Shown: positions 34,383 through 43,650 of the stretch, piece after piece | Layout of the letters: every line of letters begins with the position of its first letter | Numbering within the stretch: the first letter of the stretch is position 1 | NCBI RefSeq assembly: GCF_013266695.1 | Contig: NZ_JABRXF010000003.1 | Coordinates: 682,001-746,000, forward strand | From: Hongsoonwoonella zoysiae | GTDB taxonomy: Bacteria > Pseudomonadota > Alphaproteobacteria > Rhizobiales > Stappiaceae | Reading direction: 5' to 3' | Length of the DNA stretch: 64,000 bases | Made by a program: the position numbers and the translations under genes | Notes under the pieces: generated by a model | The model's database searches: none | What the model was told of the DNA's origin: nothing | Seen by the model: the letters and a program-made list of their open reading frames with translations, nothing else

Positions 34383-34635
34383 GATGCGTACCTTCCGCTT
34401 TTCCCCTCGTGTCGCGACCGCTGGTTGCAACGGCCGCCTGCCTTGTTTTCGTTACGAACGCCACGGCTGACTGACTTCCGATTTCCTCACCTCAGCGTAG
34501 AAGCGTTCCGCCCCACTCTCAACCCGCTCAATGGGCCTGATCCAGGTTTTCTATCAATTTTTCGCAAGCGGGCGAGGCGCTTGATTCCAGTGGTTTATTC
34601 CCCCTTCTCCATAATCTTTCGAGACACCAAATGTC

Positions 34636-36027
34636 TCAAAGGTAGGTTTGCCGCTCGAGCGGCGATATCTCGCGGCCGAATGCGTTAAGCTCCTCGCGTT
34701 TGATATCGACAAGCACCTTGTGGAGTTCAGGTCCCACCGCCTGCTTCATGCGAGCCGACGCCTCGAAAGCATCGATCGCCTCATCCATCCACGGCGTCAG
34801 GCGGGGAGCGCGCTTCTCATAGGCGTTGCCTTCCACCGGCGGAGGGGGATCGGCCTTCTGCTCCAGCCCTTCCATCATGCCGGCAAGCACACCCGCAAGT
34901 ACGAGATAGGGGTTGGCGTCCGCGCCGGCGATGCGATGCTCTATCCGCGCGGCTTCCGGCTTGGCTGCAGGCACCCGCAGGGCGACCGAACGGTTGTCGA
35001 AGCCCCAGCAGATCGACGTCGGCGCATAGGAACCGGGCTGCATGCGGCGAAATCCGTTGAAAGTCGACACGAAGAGGAGATGCGCCTCCGTCATCGTGTC
35101 GAGAAGTCCCTTGATGGCATGTCCCTGCCGCTTCGCTCCTTCGTCACGGTCAGCGAAAATATTGCCGTCTTCATCCTCCATGCTGACATGCACATGCATG
35201 CCGTTGCCGGGCCATTCCACGAAGGGCTTGGCCATGAAAGACGCTTTAAGGTCGTGCTTGCGCGCAACCCCGGCCACAAGCCGGCGAAGCATGACCGCGT
35301 CGTCGGCCGCGGCCACCGGATTGTTGCGGTGATGGAGATTGAGCTCGAACTGGCCGGGGGCAGCTTCCGAAACGGCGGCATCCGCCGGTATCCCCTGAGC
35401 TTCGGCGCTACGGCGGATCTCGTCGACCAGAGGCATCAGCATTTCAAGATCCGACAGCGCGTACATGTTCTGCCGCGCGGGTCCAAGGTGGGTCGCGAAC
35501 AGCGGCGTGGGCGGACCCGACCAGTCCCTGTCGTCCTGGTCTTCGAAGAGATAGAATTCAAGCTCGAAGGCGCAGGTTGCCGAAAGCCCCTTATCGGCAA
35601 GACGATCGACGATGCGCGAGAGCACGTGGCGCGGATCGATCAGAAACGGCGATCCGTCGCGGTTGTACATGGAAAGCAGGACTTGCGCCGTCGAACGCTC
35701 CGCCCAGGGCACGAGCTTCAGCGTCTCAAGGCTCGGCCAGCAAACCCCGTCCTTGTCGCCCGTTTCGATGTGAAGGCCCGTTTCCTCCACCTCGCGGCCC
35801 CAGACATCCAGGCCGAACAAAGAAAAGGGCAAGGCGACACCATCCTCGAAGACCTTCTTCAGCGCGCTTGCCGGCAGCCATTTGCCGCGCAGGACGCCGT
35901 TCGTGTCCGGCAGAATGACTTCCAGCGTGTCGAGATCGGGATTTTCCGTCAGGAAGGCATCAACCGCTTCCCGCCAGCCCTCGCTACCCGAGGGGCGCTC
36001 CATGCCGGAGCGCGCAGCTTGCAACAT
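34636..36027 (-). CDS. puuA: gamma-glutamylputrescine synthetase-like glutamine synthetase, copy 1
   Basis: 463 residues from ATG 36027, which has GGAGG five bases upstream; a further in-frame ATG at 36075 (no site) would give 479. Glutamine-synthetase fold: N-terminal beta-grasp (TLEVILPDTNGVLRGKWLP), catalytic metal site ELEFYLFED, HVHVSMEDEDGN ATP/metal region, and RVPAAKPEAARIEHRIAGADANPYL near the C-terminus. PuuA ligates glutamate to putrescine using ATP, the first step of the Puu pathway. Transcribed in the same direction as potFGHI but 253 bp upstream of potF, and divergent from the GntR regulator. A second synthetase gene lies beyond the regulator. Confidence 0.88.
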   Translation of the reverse strand: MLQAARSGMERPSGSEGWREAVDAFLTENPDLDTLEVILPDTNGVLRGKWLPASALKKVFEDGVALPFSLFGLDVWGREVEETGLHIETGDKDGVCWPSLETLKLVPWAERSTAQVLLSMYNRDGSPFLIDPRHVLSRIVDRLADKGLSATCAFELEFYLFEDQDDRDWSGPPTPLFATHLGPARQNMYALSDLEMLMPLVDEIRRSAEAQGIPADAAVSEAAPGQFELNLHHRNNPVAAADDAVMLRRLVAGVARKHDLKASFMAKPFVEWPGNGMHVHVSMEDEDGNIFADRDEGAKRQGHAIKGLLDTMTEAHLLFVSTFNGFRRMQPGSYAPTSICWGFDNRSVALRVPAAKPEAARIEHRIAGADANPYLVLAGVLAGMMEGLEQKADPPPPVEGNAYEKRAPRLTPWMDEAIDAFEASARMKQAVGPELHKVLVDIKREELNAFGREISPLERQTYL

Positions 36028-36095
36028 AAGATCCTCCAGATCGCCGGCCCGGCCGCCGCCGAACAGGGCGGCCATATTGCCCGGCGCGGAAAAAT

Positions 36096-36103
36096 GTGAT
36101 CAC
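36096..36103. promoter_or_regulatory. operator core GTGATCAC, site 1
   Basis: Palindrome GTGATCAC within ATGTGATCACGT, between the leftward puuA copy and the rightward GntR gene. It shares its core with the stronger site at 36882-36895 and probably binds the same regulator. Confidence 0.55.
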
Positions 36104-36148
36104 GTAGCACGGAAACTGTCAAGCGAGGCCCGCAACAAGGCGCACTCC

Positions 36149-36871
36149 ATGAACATTCCCGTAGCAGAAGCAGAGCGCAGCGACAGCCTTGAAGCCACGC
36201 CATCCGGGCGCGGTTCCACGCGCGAGCGGGTGGAGCGCAGCCTGCGCCATGCGCTTCTTACGGGACGCTTCGTGCCGGGCCGCCCCGTAACGCTGCGCGG
36301 GCTTGCTCAGGACCTTGGCGTGAGCCCCATGCCGGTTCGCGAGGCGTTGCGTTCGCTGGCCGCCGAAAAGGCGCTCGACATCAAGCCAAACGGGCGCGTG
36401 CAGGTGCCGACGATGACCCCGGAGCGGCTAGCGGAGCTCCAGCAGGCCCGGCTGATGCTGGAGCCGGAACTGGCCTTGCGCGCGGCAGCAAAGCTCAACC
36501 CCGGAGACGCCCGGGCACTCAAGGAAATCGATGACGCGATCGACAAGAGCATCGACGGCGGCGACGCGGAAACCTATATGCGGCTAAACCACGCCTTTCA
36601 CTTCCACGTCTACCGGGCAGCCGGATCCGAAGTGCTGCTGCCGCTCGTGGAAAGCCTGTGGCTGCAATTCGCACCTTTCATGCGCATCGTTTACGGACGC
36701 GTGGGCACCGCGGCGCTGGAAGACCACCATAAGGAGGCGATCGCCGCCGTGGCGTCGGGCGACGGCCCGGCCTTGCAATCGGCCATTGCATCGGACATTC
36801 GCGGTGGCATGAAGCTGCTTCAGGGCGCTGGCTATGAAGCAGTTCCGGATACGAATTCGACCAAAGATTGA
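36149..36871 (+). CDS. GntR family (FCD-type) transcriptional regulator of polyamine use
   Basis: 240 residues from ATG 36149 (AAGG upstream). N-terminal winged helix of the GntR type: STRERVERSLRHALLTGRFVPGRPVTLRGLAQDLGVSPMPVREALRSL in part, then a wing (KALDIKPNGRVQVPTMT). The C-terminal all-helical FCD domain has the metal/ligand residues in the usual places (LMLEPELALRAAA, NHAFHFHVYRAAGS with conserved histidines, LEDHHKEAI). Such regulators bind an organic acid or amine and release DNA. The gene sits between two gamma-glutamylputrescine synthetase genes, and palindromes centred on TGATCA flank it on both sides, so it most likely controls both operons and itself. Confidence 0.88.
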   Translation: MNIPVAEAERSDSLEATPSGRGSTRERVERSLRHALLTGRFVPGRPVTLRGLAQDLGVSPMPVREALRSLAAEKALDIKPNGRVQVPTMTPERLAELQQARLMLEPELALRAAAKLNPGDARALKEIDDAIDKSIDGGDAETYMRLNHAFHFHVYRAAGSEVLLPLVESLWLQFAPFMRIVYGRVGTAALEDHHKEAIAAVASGDGPALQSAIASDIRGGMKLLQGAGYEAVPDTNSTKD

Positions 36872-36881
36872 CACATGAAGT

Positions 36882-36895
36882 TTTGTGATCACAAA
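36882..36895. promoter_or_regulatory. operator TTTGTGATCACAAA, site 2
   Basis: Perfect 14-base palindrome, in the 108-bp gap between the regulator gene and the second puuA copy. FCD-type GntR proteins commonly bind TTGTG-type half-sites. It would sit in or near the puuA2 promoter. Confidence 0.7.
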
Positions 36896-36979
36896 TAGAC
36901 GCCACAATTCCGGACGCTGAATTTGCCAACATTCACGACGCGCCCGGCCCCAACGACAATCCGACCCCGCAAGGTCCTC

Positions 36980-38380
36980 ATGAGCAAGAAGAAGAAATCC
37001 CAGGAGCCATCGATCGCAAGCCGCCGTGGCGTGGCTTCGCTGGAAGAGGCGCACACGTGGCTCCTTGAGAGAGGCATTGAGGATATCGAGTGCATCGCCC
37101 CGGACATGGCGGGCGTCGTGCGCGGCAAGATGATGCCGACGGAGAAATTCTTCTCCGGCCCGATCATGACGATGCCGTCGTCGATCTTCGCGCAGACGAT
37201 TTCGGGCGACTATCCGCCGGATGACGACAAGTTCCAGCACAATCCGACCGACGGGGACATCTTCTTCCGGGCCGACTATTCGACGCTGACCGTCGTGCCA
37301 TGGGAAAGCGACCCGACAGCGCAGCTCATCCACGATGCCTATACCAGGGATGGCATTCCGGTCGAGACCGCGCCGCGCAACGTGCTCAAGCGCGTATTGC
37401 AGCTTTACGAAGATCAGGGCTGGGAAGCGGTGATCGCGCCGGAGATCGAGTTTTACCTCGTCAAGCCGAATACCGATCCCGATTACCAGTTGGAGCCGCC
37501 GATCGGCCGGTCCGGCCGCCCGGAAGCAGGGCGGCAGTCCTATTCGATCACCGCTCTCAACGAGTTCGACGACCTGATCGACGACATCTATGACCTTTCG
37601 GAGGCACAAGGGCTTGAGATCGACACGCTGATCCACGAGGACGGCGCAGCACAGATGGAAATCAACCTGCGGCACGGCCAGCCGCTGGAGCTTGCCGACC
37701 AGGTGTTCATGTTCAAGCGCACCATCCGCGAGGCCGCGCTCAGGCACAGCATGTACGCAACCTTCATGGCCAAGCCCATGTCGAACCAGCCCGGCTCCTC
37801 GATGCACATCCACCAGTCGGTTCTCGACCGGGATACGGGCGAAAACATCTTCTCCACGAAGGATGGGGAAGCCTCGCCCGCGTTCCTGAACTTCATCGCC
37901 GGACACCAGAAATACCTGCCGGCGGTCGCCTGCATCATGGCGCCCTACGTCAACTCCTACAGGCGGTTCACGCGCAACACGACCGCTCCGGTGAACCTGT
38001 TCTGGGGCCACGACAACCGGACGGTGGGCCTGCGCGTGCCGAACTCCAAGCCCGCCGCGCGCCGGCTAGAAAACCGGGTGCCGTCATCCGACTGCAATCC
38101 GTATCTGGCGATAGCGGCCTCGCTCGCCTGCGGCTACCTGGGCCTGACGCAGAAGCTGCATCCGGACGAGCCGAAGACCGGATATTCCAGCCACGTGATG
38201 GACGCGCTGCCGCGCGGCCTTCTGGAAGCGCTGGACCTGTTCAGCGAATGCGAGGAGCTTGGCGAAATTTTCGGCGAAAAATTCGTCAACACCTACCGGG
38301 CGGTCAAGCATGAGGAATTCGAGACCTTCATGAGCGTGATCAGCCCCTGGGAGCGAGAATTCCTGCTCCTGAACGTATGA
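36980..38380 (+). CDS. puuA: gamma-glutamylputrescine synthetase-like glutamine synthetase, copy 2
   Basis: 466 residues from ATG 36980 (AAGG upstream, spacing six). Glutamine-synthetase fold with DIECIAPDMAGVVRGKMMP, catalytic EIEFYLVKPN, AQMEINLRHG, the ATP/metal segment SSMHIHQSVLDRDTGEN and the arginine-rich end RVPNSKPAARRLENRVPSSDCNPYL. It is a diverged paralogue of the synthetase encoded 0.95 kb to the left, so the two probably act on different amines or at different steps. It heads a rightward set with a transaminase and a PuuB-type oxidase (80 and 9 bp gaps), the usual Puu layout. Confidence 0.9.
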   Translation: MSKKKKSQEPSIASRRGVASLEEAHTWLLERGIEDIECIAPDMAGVVRGKMMPTEKFFSGPIMTMPSSIFAQTISGDYPPDDDKFQHNPTDGDIFFRADYSTLTVVPWESDPTAQLIHDAYTRDGIPVETAPRNVLKRVLQLYEDQGWEAVIAPEIEFYLVKPNTDPDYQLEPPIGRSGRPEAGRQSYSITALNEFDDLIDDIYDLSEAQGLEIDTLIHEDGAAQMEINLRHGQPLELADQVFMFKRTIREAALRHSMYATFMAKPMSNQPGSSMHIHQSVLDRDTGENIFSTKDGEASPAFLNFIAGHQKYLPAVACIMAPYVNSYRRFTRNTTAPVNLFWGHDNRTVGLRVPNSKPAARRLENRVPSSDCNPYLAIAASLACGYLGLTQKLHPDEPKTGYSSHVMDALPRGLLEALDLFSECEELGEIFGEKFVNTYRAVKHEEFETFMSVISPWEREFLLLNV

Positions 38381-38459
38381 AGCGGCGTCATCACGCCGCT
38401 TTCCTAACCCGGACCGATTATCGGCCCTCCATAAAAGCATGATCCAGATGGAGGTCGTC

Positions 38460-39857
38460 ATGCCCGCACATTCCAATGTTTACCCGACCAAGCAATTGCA
38501 GGAACGCGACGCGGCCCACCACATACACCCCTTTACCGACACAGGCGCGCTCAACCGCGAAGGCTCGCGGATCATCACCGGCGCCGATGGCGTATGGCTG
38601 ATCGATTCCGATGGCAACCGCTATCTCGACGGCATGGCGGGCCTCTGGTGCACGCAGGTCGGCCACGGGCGCAAGGAGATCGCCGACGCCGTCTACGATC
38701 AGATGCGCGAACTCGACTATTACAACACTTTCTTCAAGACAACCCATCCGCCGGCGGTCGAGCTTGCCGACAAGCTCGCCCAACTGACGCCGCCCCAGTT
38801 CAACCGGGTCTTCTTTACCGGCTCCGGATCGGAAGCGAATGACACCGTGTTCCGCATGGTGCGCACCTACTGGGACCTGATGGGCGAGCCGAAGCGCAAG
38901 CACATCATCGGCCGGTGGAACGGCTATCACGGTTCGACGCTCGCCGGAACGAGCCTCGGCGGTATGACCGCCATGCACGCCCAGGGCGACCTTCCAATCC
39001 CCGGCGTCCATCATATCGCCCAGCCCTACTGGTTCGGCGAAGGCGGCGACATGAGCGAAGAGGAATTCGGTATCCTGACCGCGCGCGAACTGGAACGCGC
39101 GATCGAGGAGATCGGGCCGGACAATGTCGCAGCCTTCATCGCCGAGCCGATACAGGGGGCCGGCGGCGTCATCATTCCGCCGGCGTCCTACTGGCCCGAG
39201 ATTTCGCGGATCGTGAAGAGATTCGGCATCCTTCTCGTCGTGGACGAGGTGATCTGCGGCTTCGGGCGGCTCGGCACCTGGTTCGGATCGGAATATTACG
39301 GCATAGAACCCGACCTCATGCCGATCGCCAAGGGGCTTTCCTCAGGCTACCTGCCGATCGGCGGCGTGATGGTCGCCGACAGGGTGGCCAATGCCTTCAT
39401 CGAAAAAGGCGGCGAATTCTTCCACGGCTACACCTATTCCGGCCACCCCGCCTGCTGTGCCGCCGCACTTGCCAACCTGAAGATCATGGAAGAGGAAAAG
39501 CTGGTCGAGCGGGTGGCCGATGATATCGGCCCCTATCTCCAGAAGCGGTGGAAAGAGCTTGGCGATCATCCGCTGGTGGGTGAAGCCCGCATGGTCGGCC
39601 TTGTCGGCGCGCTGGAACTCGTGCCGGTGAAGGGCGACAGGATGAGGAAATTCGAGCCCGTCGGCGAGGTCGGCACGTTGTGCCGCGATATTTCCTTCGA
39701 AAACGGCCTCGTCATGCGCGCCGTGCGCGACAGCATGATCATTTCGCCGCCTCTGGTGCTTTCGCACGAGGAAGCGGACATGCTGGTGGAACGCGCGACG
39801 AGAACGCTCGACCAGACGTTCGACCGGCTGAAGCGCGAGGGGCGGCTTGCGGCATAA
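38460..39857 (+). CDS. class III pyridoxal-phosphate aminotransferase (putrescine-pyruvate type)
   Basis: 465 residues from ATG 38460, with GGAGG five bases upstream; ATG 38439 has none. Class III aminotransferase: substrate loop SDGNRYLDGMAGLWCTQVGHGRKEI in part, PLP phosphate site GSGSEANDT, WNGYHGST stacking tyrosine, the aspartate/glutamine pair in VVDEVICGFGR, and the PLP lysine in PIAKGLSSGYLPIGGV. SpuC-type enzymes transfer an amino group from putrescine (or gamma-glutamylputrescine) to pyruvate, giving the aldehyde. Between puuA2 and the puuB-like gene, so both the direct transamination and the gamma-glutamyl routes may be encoded here. Confidence 0.9.
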   Translation: MPAHSNVYPTKQLQERDAAHHIHPFTDTGALNREGSRIITGADGVWLIDSDGNRYLDGMAGLWCTQVGHGRKEIADAVYDQMRELDYYNTFFKTTHPPAVELADKLAQLTPPQFNRVFFTGSGSEANDTVFRMVRTYWDLMGEPKRKHIIGRWNGYHGSTLAGTSLGGMTAMHAQGDLPIPGVHHIAQPYWFGEGGDMSEEEFGILTARELERAIEEIGPDNVAAFIAEPIQGAGGVIIPPASYWPEISRIVKRFGILLVVDEVICGFGRLGTWFGSEYYGIEPDLMPIAKGLSSGYLPIGGVMVADRVANAFIEKGGEFFHGYTYSGHPACCAAALANLKIMEEEKLVERVADDIGPYLQKRWKELGDHPLVGEARMVGLVGALELVPVKGDRMRKFEPVGEVGTLCRDISFENGLVMRAVRDSMIISPPLVLSHEEADMLVERATRTLDQTFDRLKREGRLAA

Positions 39858-39866
39858 GAGTAAGCG

Positions 39867-41156
39867 ATGACCGAGATCGTGAGCGCCTATCCGCATTCCT
39901 ATTATGCGGCAACCGCACACAGCGCGCCGGAGCGTCCGCCGCTGAACGGCAGCATAAACGCCGATATCTGCGTGATTGGCGGGGGATATACGGGGCTCAA
40001 CGCCGCGCTCACGCTCGCCGAGGCGGGCCGCAAGGTCGTGCTTGTGGAACAGAACATGGTCGGATGGGGGGCGTCTGGGCGAAACGGCGGCCAGCTCCAC
40101 TCCGGCCAGAGGCGCGATCAGGACTATCTGGAAGCCGCCTACGGCAAGGAAACCGCCAGACGCCTCTGGGACTTTGCCGAGGAAGCCAAAGCTCTGGTCC
40201 TCGGCCGGATCGACAAGCACAGGATCGCCTGCGACTGGCAGCAAGGCCTGATCCACGCGGCCCACAAGCCGCAATTCAACGCCGAGGAGGCGGCCTATGC
40301 CGAAAAGCTTTCACGCGATTACGGCTACGACAGGATCGAGACGCTCGACCGGCAGGAACTGGCCCGCGCAATCGGTACGGATGTTTATTTCGGCGGCATC
40401 CGCGACAAGGGTGCTGGCCACCTCCACCCGCTTAACCTGGCGCTCGGGCTTGCGAAAGCGTGCGAAGCCGCTGGCGTGACAATCCACGAGGCGACGCCCG
40501 CGGTCAAACTTACCCAACGCTCGATCGGTTTCATCGTGGAAACGCCGCACGGCGCGGTGGAGGCCGCCGACGTGCTTCTGGCCGGCAACGGCTATATGGC
40601 CGGCCTCGACAGTGAGGTCGACGCCCGCGTCATGCCGATCAACAACTATATCCTGACGACCGCGCCGTTTTCGGAAGCGGAAGCCGACAAGCTCATTGCG
40701 GGCCGAGAGGCGGTATCCGACAGCCGCTTCGTCGTCCACTATTGGCGGCTGACGAAGGACCGCCGCATGCTCTTCGGCGGCGGAGAAACCTATTCCCCCT
40801 CCTTTCCCAAGGACGTCGCGGGTTTCGTGCGCGCGCATATGCTGAAGATCTACCCTCAGCTCGAAAAGGTGAAAATCGATCATGCCTGGGGCGGCACACT
40901 GGCGGTAACGCAGACGCGCCTGCCGCATGTGCGCAGAATAAAACCTGGCCTTTACGCCGCCTCCGGTTTCTCCGGTCATGGCGTGGCGATCGCCGGCTTT
41001 TCCGGCCATGTGGCGGCGCAAGCGATGCTTGGCGACAGCGAGCGCCTTGACGTGATGTCACAGCTCAAGACGCCCAAGTTTCCAGGCGGGCGCCTTTTAC
41101 GCTGGCCGATTTTGGTGCTGGCGATGAGCTGGTTCGCCCTGCGCGACAGGCTTTGA
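39867..41156 (+). CDS. puuB: gamma-glutamylputrescine oxidase-like FAD oxidoreductase
   Basis: 429 residues. N-terminal FAD-binding Rossmann motif ADICVIGGGYTGLNAALTLAEAG in part, then the DAO-type GWGASGRNGGQLHSGQ segment in which the family often carries covalent or tightly bound flavin contacts, and the closing ASGFSGHGVAIAGFSG. This matches PuuB/YcjA-type oxidases that oxidise gamma-glutamylputrescine to the aldehyde with H2O2. The start lies 9 bp after the transaminase stop. The stop codon overlaps a palindrome with the stop of the converging dehydrogenase gene. Confidence 0.9.
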   Translation: MTEIVSAYPHSYYAATAHSAPERPPLNGSINADICVIGGGYTGLNAALTLAEAGRKVVLVEQNMVGWGASGRNGGQLHSGQRRDQDYLEAAYGKETARRLWDFAEEAKALVLGRIDKHRIACDWQQGLIHAAHKPQFNAEEAAYAEKLSRDYGYDRIETLDRQELARAIGTDVYFGGIRDKGAGHLHPLNLALGLAKACEAAGVTIHEATPAVKLTQRSIGFIVETPHGAVEAADVLLAGNGYMAGLDSEVDARVMPINNYILTTAPFSEAEADKLIAGREAVSDSRFVVHYWRLTKDRRMLFGGGETYSPSFPKDVAGFVRAHMLKIYPQLEKVKIDHAWGGTLAVTQTRLPHVRRIKPGLYAASGFSGHGVAIAGFSGHVAAQAMLGDSERLDVMSQLKTPKFPGGRLLRWPILVLAMSWFALRDRL

Positions 41157-41160
41157 AGCT

Positions 41161-41913
41161 TCAAATACAGCGCCCGCCATCCACCTCCAGCGCAACGCCC
41201 GTTATGAATTCGGCATCGTCGGAGGCGAGCCAGAGCGCCGCACTCGCGATATCCTGTGGCGTCGACAGGCGGCCGAGCGGGATCGTCGCGCGGAACTGCG
41301 CCCGCTTTTCGGGCGTATCCTCACCCATGAAAAGGTGCAGCATGCCGGTTTCGCCCGCCACCGGGCAAAGCGCGTTGACGCGAATGCCCTTCGGGGCGAG
41401 TTCAACGGCCATGGATTTCGTGGCCGTGATCGCCCAACCCTTGGAAGCGTTATACCAGGTGAGGCCCGGACGCGGACGAAGGCCCGCCGTCGAAGCCGTG
41501 TTGATGATGACGCCACCGCCCGCCGCGTCCATGATCGGCACGGCCTTGAGCGCGGCAAGATAGATTGCCTTGGCATTCACATCGATGATCCGGTCGAATG
41601 TTTCCTCATCGACATCGAGCATCGATCCGTTTCGATGGGTATAGCCGGCGTTGTTAACGAGAATATCGAGCCGGCCGAAGCCGCTGGTGGCGGCCGCGAT
41701 CATCGCCTCCACATCGGCAGCGACCGTTACATCCGCCGCAACGGCGACGGCGGCGTCCCCGATCTTGGATGCAACGCGCGAGGCTTCCACGCCGTTCACG
41801 TCCGCCACAACGACCCTGGCGCCCTCTTCGGCAAATCGCTTTGCAATCCCCTCACCGAAGCCCGAGCCTCCGCCCGTCACGACCGCGACCTTGCCCGCAA
41901 GACGCCCGCTCAT
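41161..41913 (-). CDS. short-chain dehydrogenase/reductase (SDR)
   Basis: 250 residues with GGGGAG seven bases before ATG 41913. Classical SDR: cofactor motif TGGGSGFGEGIA (G-X3-G-X-G), NNAGYTH (NNAG), catalytic serine in NTASTAGLRPR, and YNASK with Tyr and Lys, then the PVAGETGMLHLF lid. The acidic residue VVADVN after beta2 favours NAD over NADP. Substrate unknown; similar enzymes are annotated as 3-oxoacyl-ACP reductase or glucose dehydrogenase. It is preceded on the same strand by an aldehyde dehydrogenase gene 36 bp away, so the two are probably one operon, converging on the polyamine genes. Confidence 0.88.
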   Translation of the reverse strand: MSGRLAGKVAVVTGGGSGFGEGIAKRFAEEGARVVVADVNGVEASRVASKIGDAAVAVAADVTVAADVEAMIAAATSGFGRLDILVNNAGYTHRNGSMLDVDEETFDRIIDVNAKAIYLAALKAVPIMDAAGGGVIINTASTAGLRPRPGLTWYNASKGWAITATKSMAVELAPKGIRVNALCPVAGETGMLHLFMGEDTPEKRAQFRATIPLGRLSTPQDIASAALWLASDDAEFITGVALEVDGGRCI

Positions 41914-41949
41914 GTCTTTCTCCCCTTCTTTTTCTGTCTCGCCGAACGT

Positions 41950-43422
41950 TCAGCCGTGATTGAATACGACCGTCTTGAGCGTCGAAAACTCGGTTAGCGC
42001 CTCGAAACCTTTCTCGCGCCCGTGGCCGGATTTCTTCATGCCGCCGAAGGGAAGCTCGACGCCGCCGCCCGCCCCATAGGCGTTGACGAACACCTGGCCG
42101 GAGCGAACTTTCCTCGCAACGCGCATCGCCTTCCCGCCGTCCGCGGTCCAAACGCCGGCAACGAGACCGTAGTCCGTATCGTTAGCAAGGCGAATGGCCT
42201 CTGCTTCATCTGCGAAAGGGATGATGGCCAGCACCGGGCCGAAGACTTCCTCTCGCGCAAGCGCGGCATCCGCCGGCACGGGGCCGAAAACACGCGCCTT
42301 CGAATAAAACCCGCCTTCGGGTGTGTCCGGGGCAACCGCACCCTCGCCGATCAGCGTAATTCCGGCATCCCGAGCCGCCGTCACATATCTTTCGACGCGC
42401 GCCGCCTGCTCGGCGGAGATTAGGGGCCCGAGATCGAGATCCCGGTCGTGCGGACCCGCGACAAGCGCGCGAAACCGGTCCCGCAAACAATCCCGGACCT
42501 TCCCGATAATCGCCTCCTCGACGAGAATCCGGCTGCCGGCGGAGCAGGTCTGGCCGCAGTTCTGGACGATCGCATTGACAATAACGGGAAGTGCGGCATC
42601 AAGATCGGCATCGGCAAAGAGGATTTGCGGGGATTTGCCGCCAAGTTCAAGCGTGCAGTCGATGCGGTTGCGCGCGGCTGCTTCCTGAACCAGCGTTCCG
42701 ACCTCCGGCGAACCGGTGAAAGTCAGGAAATCGAGGCCCGGATGATTGGCAAGGGCGGCACCCGCTTCCTCGCCATAGCCGGTCACAACATTCCAGACGC
42801 CTGCCGGCAGGCCCGCATCGAGCGCAAGCCCGGCAATCCGGATGACGGACAGGCAGGCCTGTTCAGCCGGCTTCATGACAAGCGTATTGCCCATGGCAAG
42901 CGCGGCCCCCGCAACGCGCGCCATGATCTGCGCCGGATAATTCCACGGCACGATGGAGCCCACGACGCCATGGGGTTCTCTGAGGGTCAACGCAAGGAAG
43001 CCGTCCTGGACGGGGATCGTGTCGCCATGAACCTTGTCCGCCGCGCCGCCGTAGAATTCGAAATAGCGCGCCGCCGCTGTGATATCCGCCCGACCCTGGC
43101 GCAACGGCTTGCCCGTATCGCGGGATTCAAGCGCCGCCAGTTCCTCGAAATTCTCAAGAATGAGCGTGGAAAGCCGCGACAGGATGCGCCCGCGCTCCAC
43201 CGCCGGCATGGAATTCCACGGCCCTTCCTCACGCGCCTTGCGTGCGGCGACCACGGCGCGCCCGACGTCCGCCGCATCGCAACGCGGAATGCGCGCAAAG
43301 GGCAGCCCGTCCGACGGGGCCAGCATCGCGATCGTGGCGCCGGTGGCAGAAGGGCATGAATTTCCGTCTATAATCGCGCCATAATCGACACGGCCATTTT
43401 CCGCACCGCCCGAATGGTCCAT
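41950..43422 (-). CDS. NAD(P)-dependent aldehyde dehydrogenase
   Basis: 490 residues with GAGG five bases before ATG 43422. ALDH superfamily: VGSIVPWNYPAQIM (catalytic Asn), FTGSPEVGTLV cofactor loop, ELGGKSPQIL catalytic glutamate, and the active-site cysteine in NCGQTCSAGSR. PuuC-type gamma-glutamyl-gamma-aminobutyraldehyde dehydrogenases belong to this group. It would fit the step after the PuuB-like oxidase or the transaminase, but it is on the opposite strand and paired with an SDR gene, so it may act on other aldehydes. Confidence 0.9.
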   Translation of the reverse strand: MDHSGGAENGRVDYGAIIDGNSCPSATGATIAMLAPSDGLPFARIPRCDAADVGRAVVAARKAREEGPWNSMPAVERGRILSRLSTLILENFEELAALESRDTGKPLRQGRADITAAARYFEFYGGAADKVHGDTIPVQDGFLALTLREPHGVVGSIVPWNYPAQIMARVAGAALAMGNTLVMKPAEQACLSVIRIAGLALDAGLPAGVWNVVTGYGEEAGAALANHPGLDFLTFTGSPEVGTLVQEAAARNRIDCTLELGGKSPQILFADADLDAALPVIVNAIVQNCGQTCSAGSRILVEEAIIGKVRDCLRDRFRALVAGPHDRDLDLGPLISAEQAARVERYVTAARDAGITLIGEGAVAPDTPEGGFYSKARVFGPVPADAALAREEVFGPVLAIIPFADEAEAIRLANDTDYGLVAGVWTADGGKAMRVARKVRSGQVFVNAYGAGGGVELPFGGMKKSGHGREKGFEALTEFSTLKTVVFNHG

Positions 43423-43449
43423 CCTGTCCTCGCCGATGGCCTGTTGCTC

Positions 43450-43556
43450 TAGAGCGCGTCTTGTTTAAGCAGAGCCACACGACGCACTCTAACTTTTTGA
43501 TATTTCGCATATCCTTGTCCCAAAACCGGCATCCACTTTTGGGGGACATGCGCTAA
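43450..43556 (-). repeat. RIME-like two-palindrome element, copy A
   Basis: Inverted repeat TAGAGCGCGTC (43450-43460)/GACGCACTCTA (43481-43491), one mismatch, and a larger imperfect palindrome CGCAT...TCCCAAAA / TTTTGGGGGACATGCG (43506-43552). On the minus strand the order GCATGTCC ... GGTTTTGGGACAAGGATATGC ... TAGAG is that of Rhizobium-specific intergenic mosaic elements. It shares the phrase GGTTT-GCGACAAGGATATGC-like with copy B at 46.8 kb. Confidence 0.75.
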
Positions 43557-43650
43557 ATATTCCGAAACGGTAGTTGATGGCGCATGTCACGGCAATGGGC
43601 TCCATCGGTTATGTCATACAAATCGACGAAAACGCCTGGAGATCAGAGTC

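Noticed and set aside
34648-36099. 483-codon plus-strand frame
   Set aside because: Exactly antisense to the first gamma-glutamylputrescine synthetase; no ribosome site or family features.
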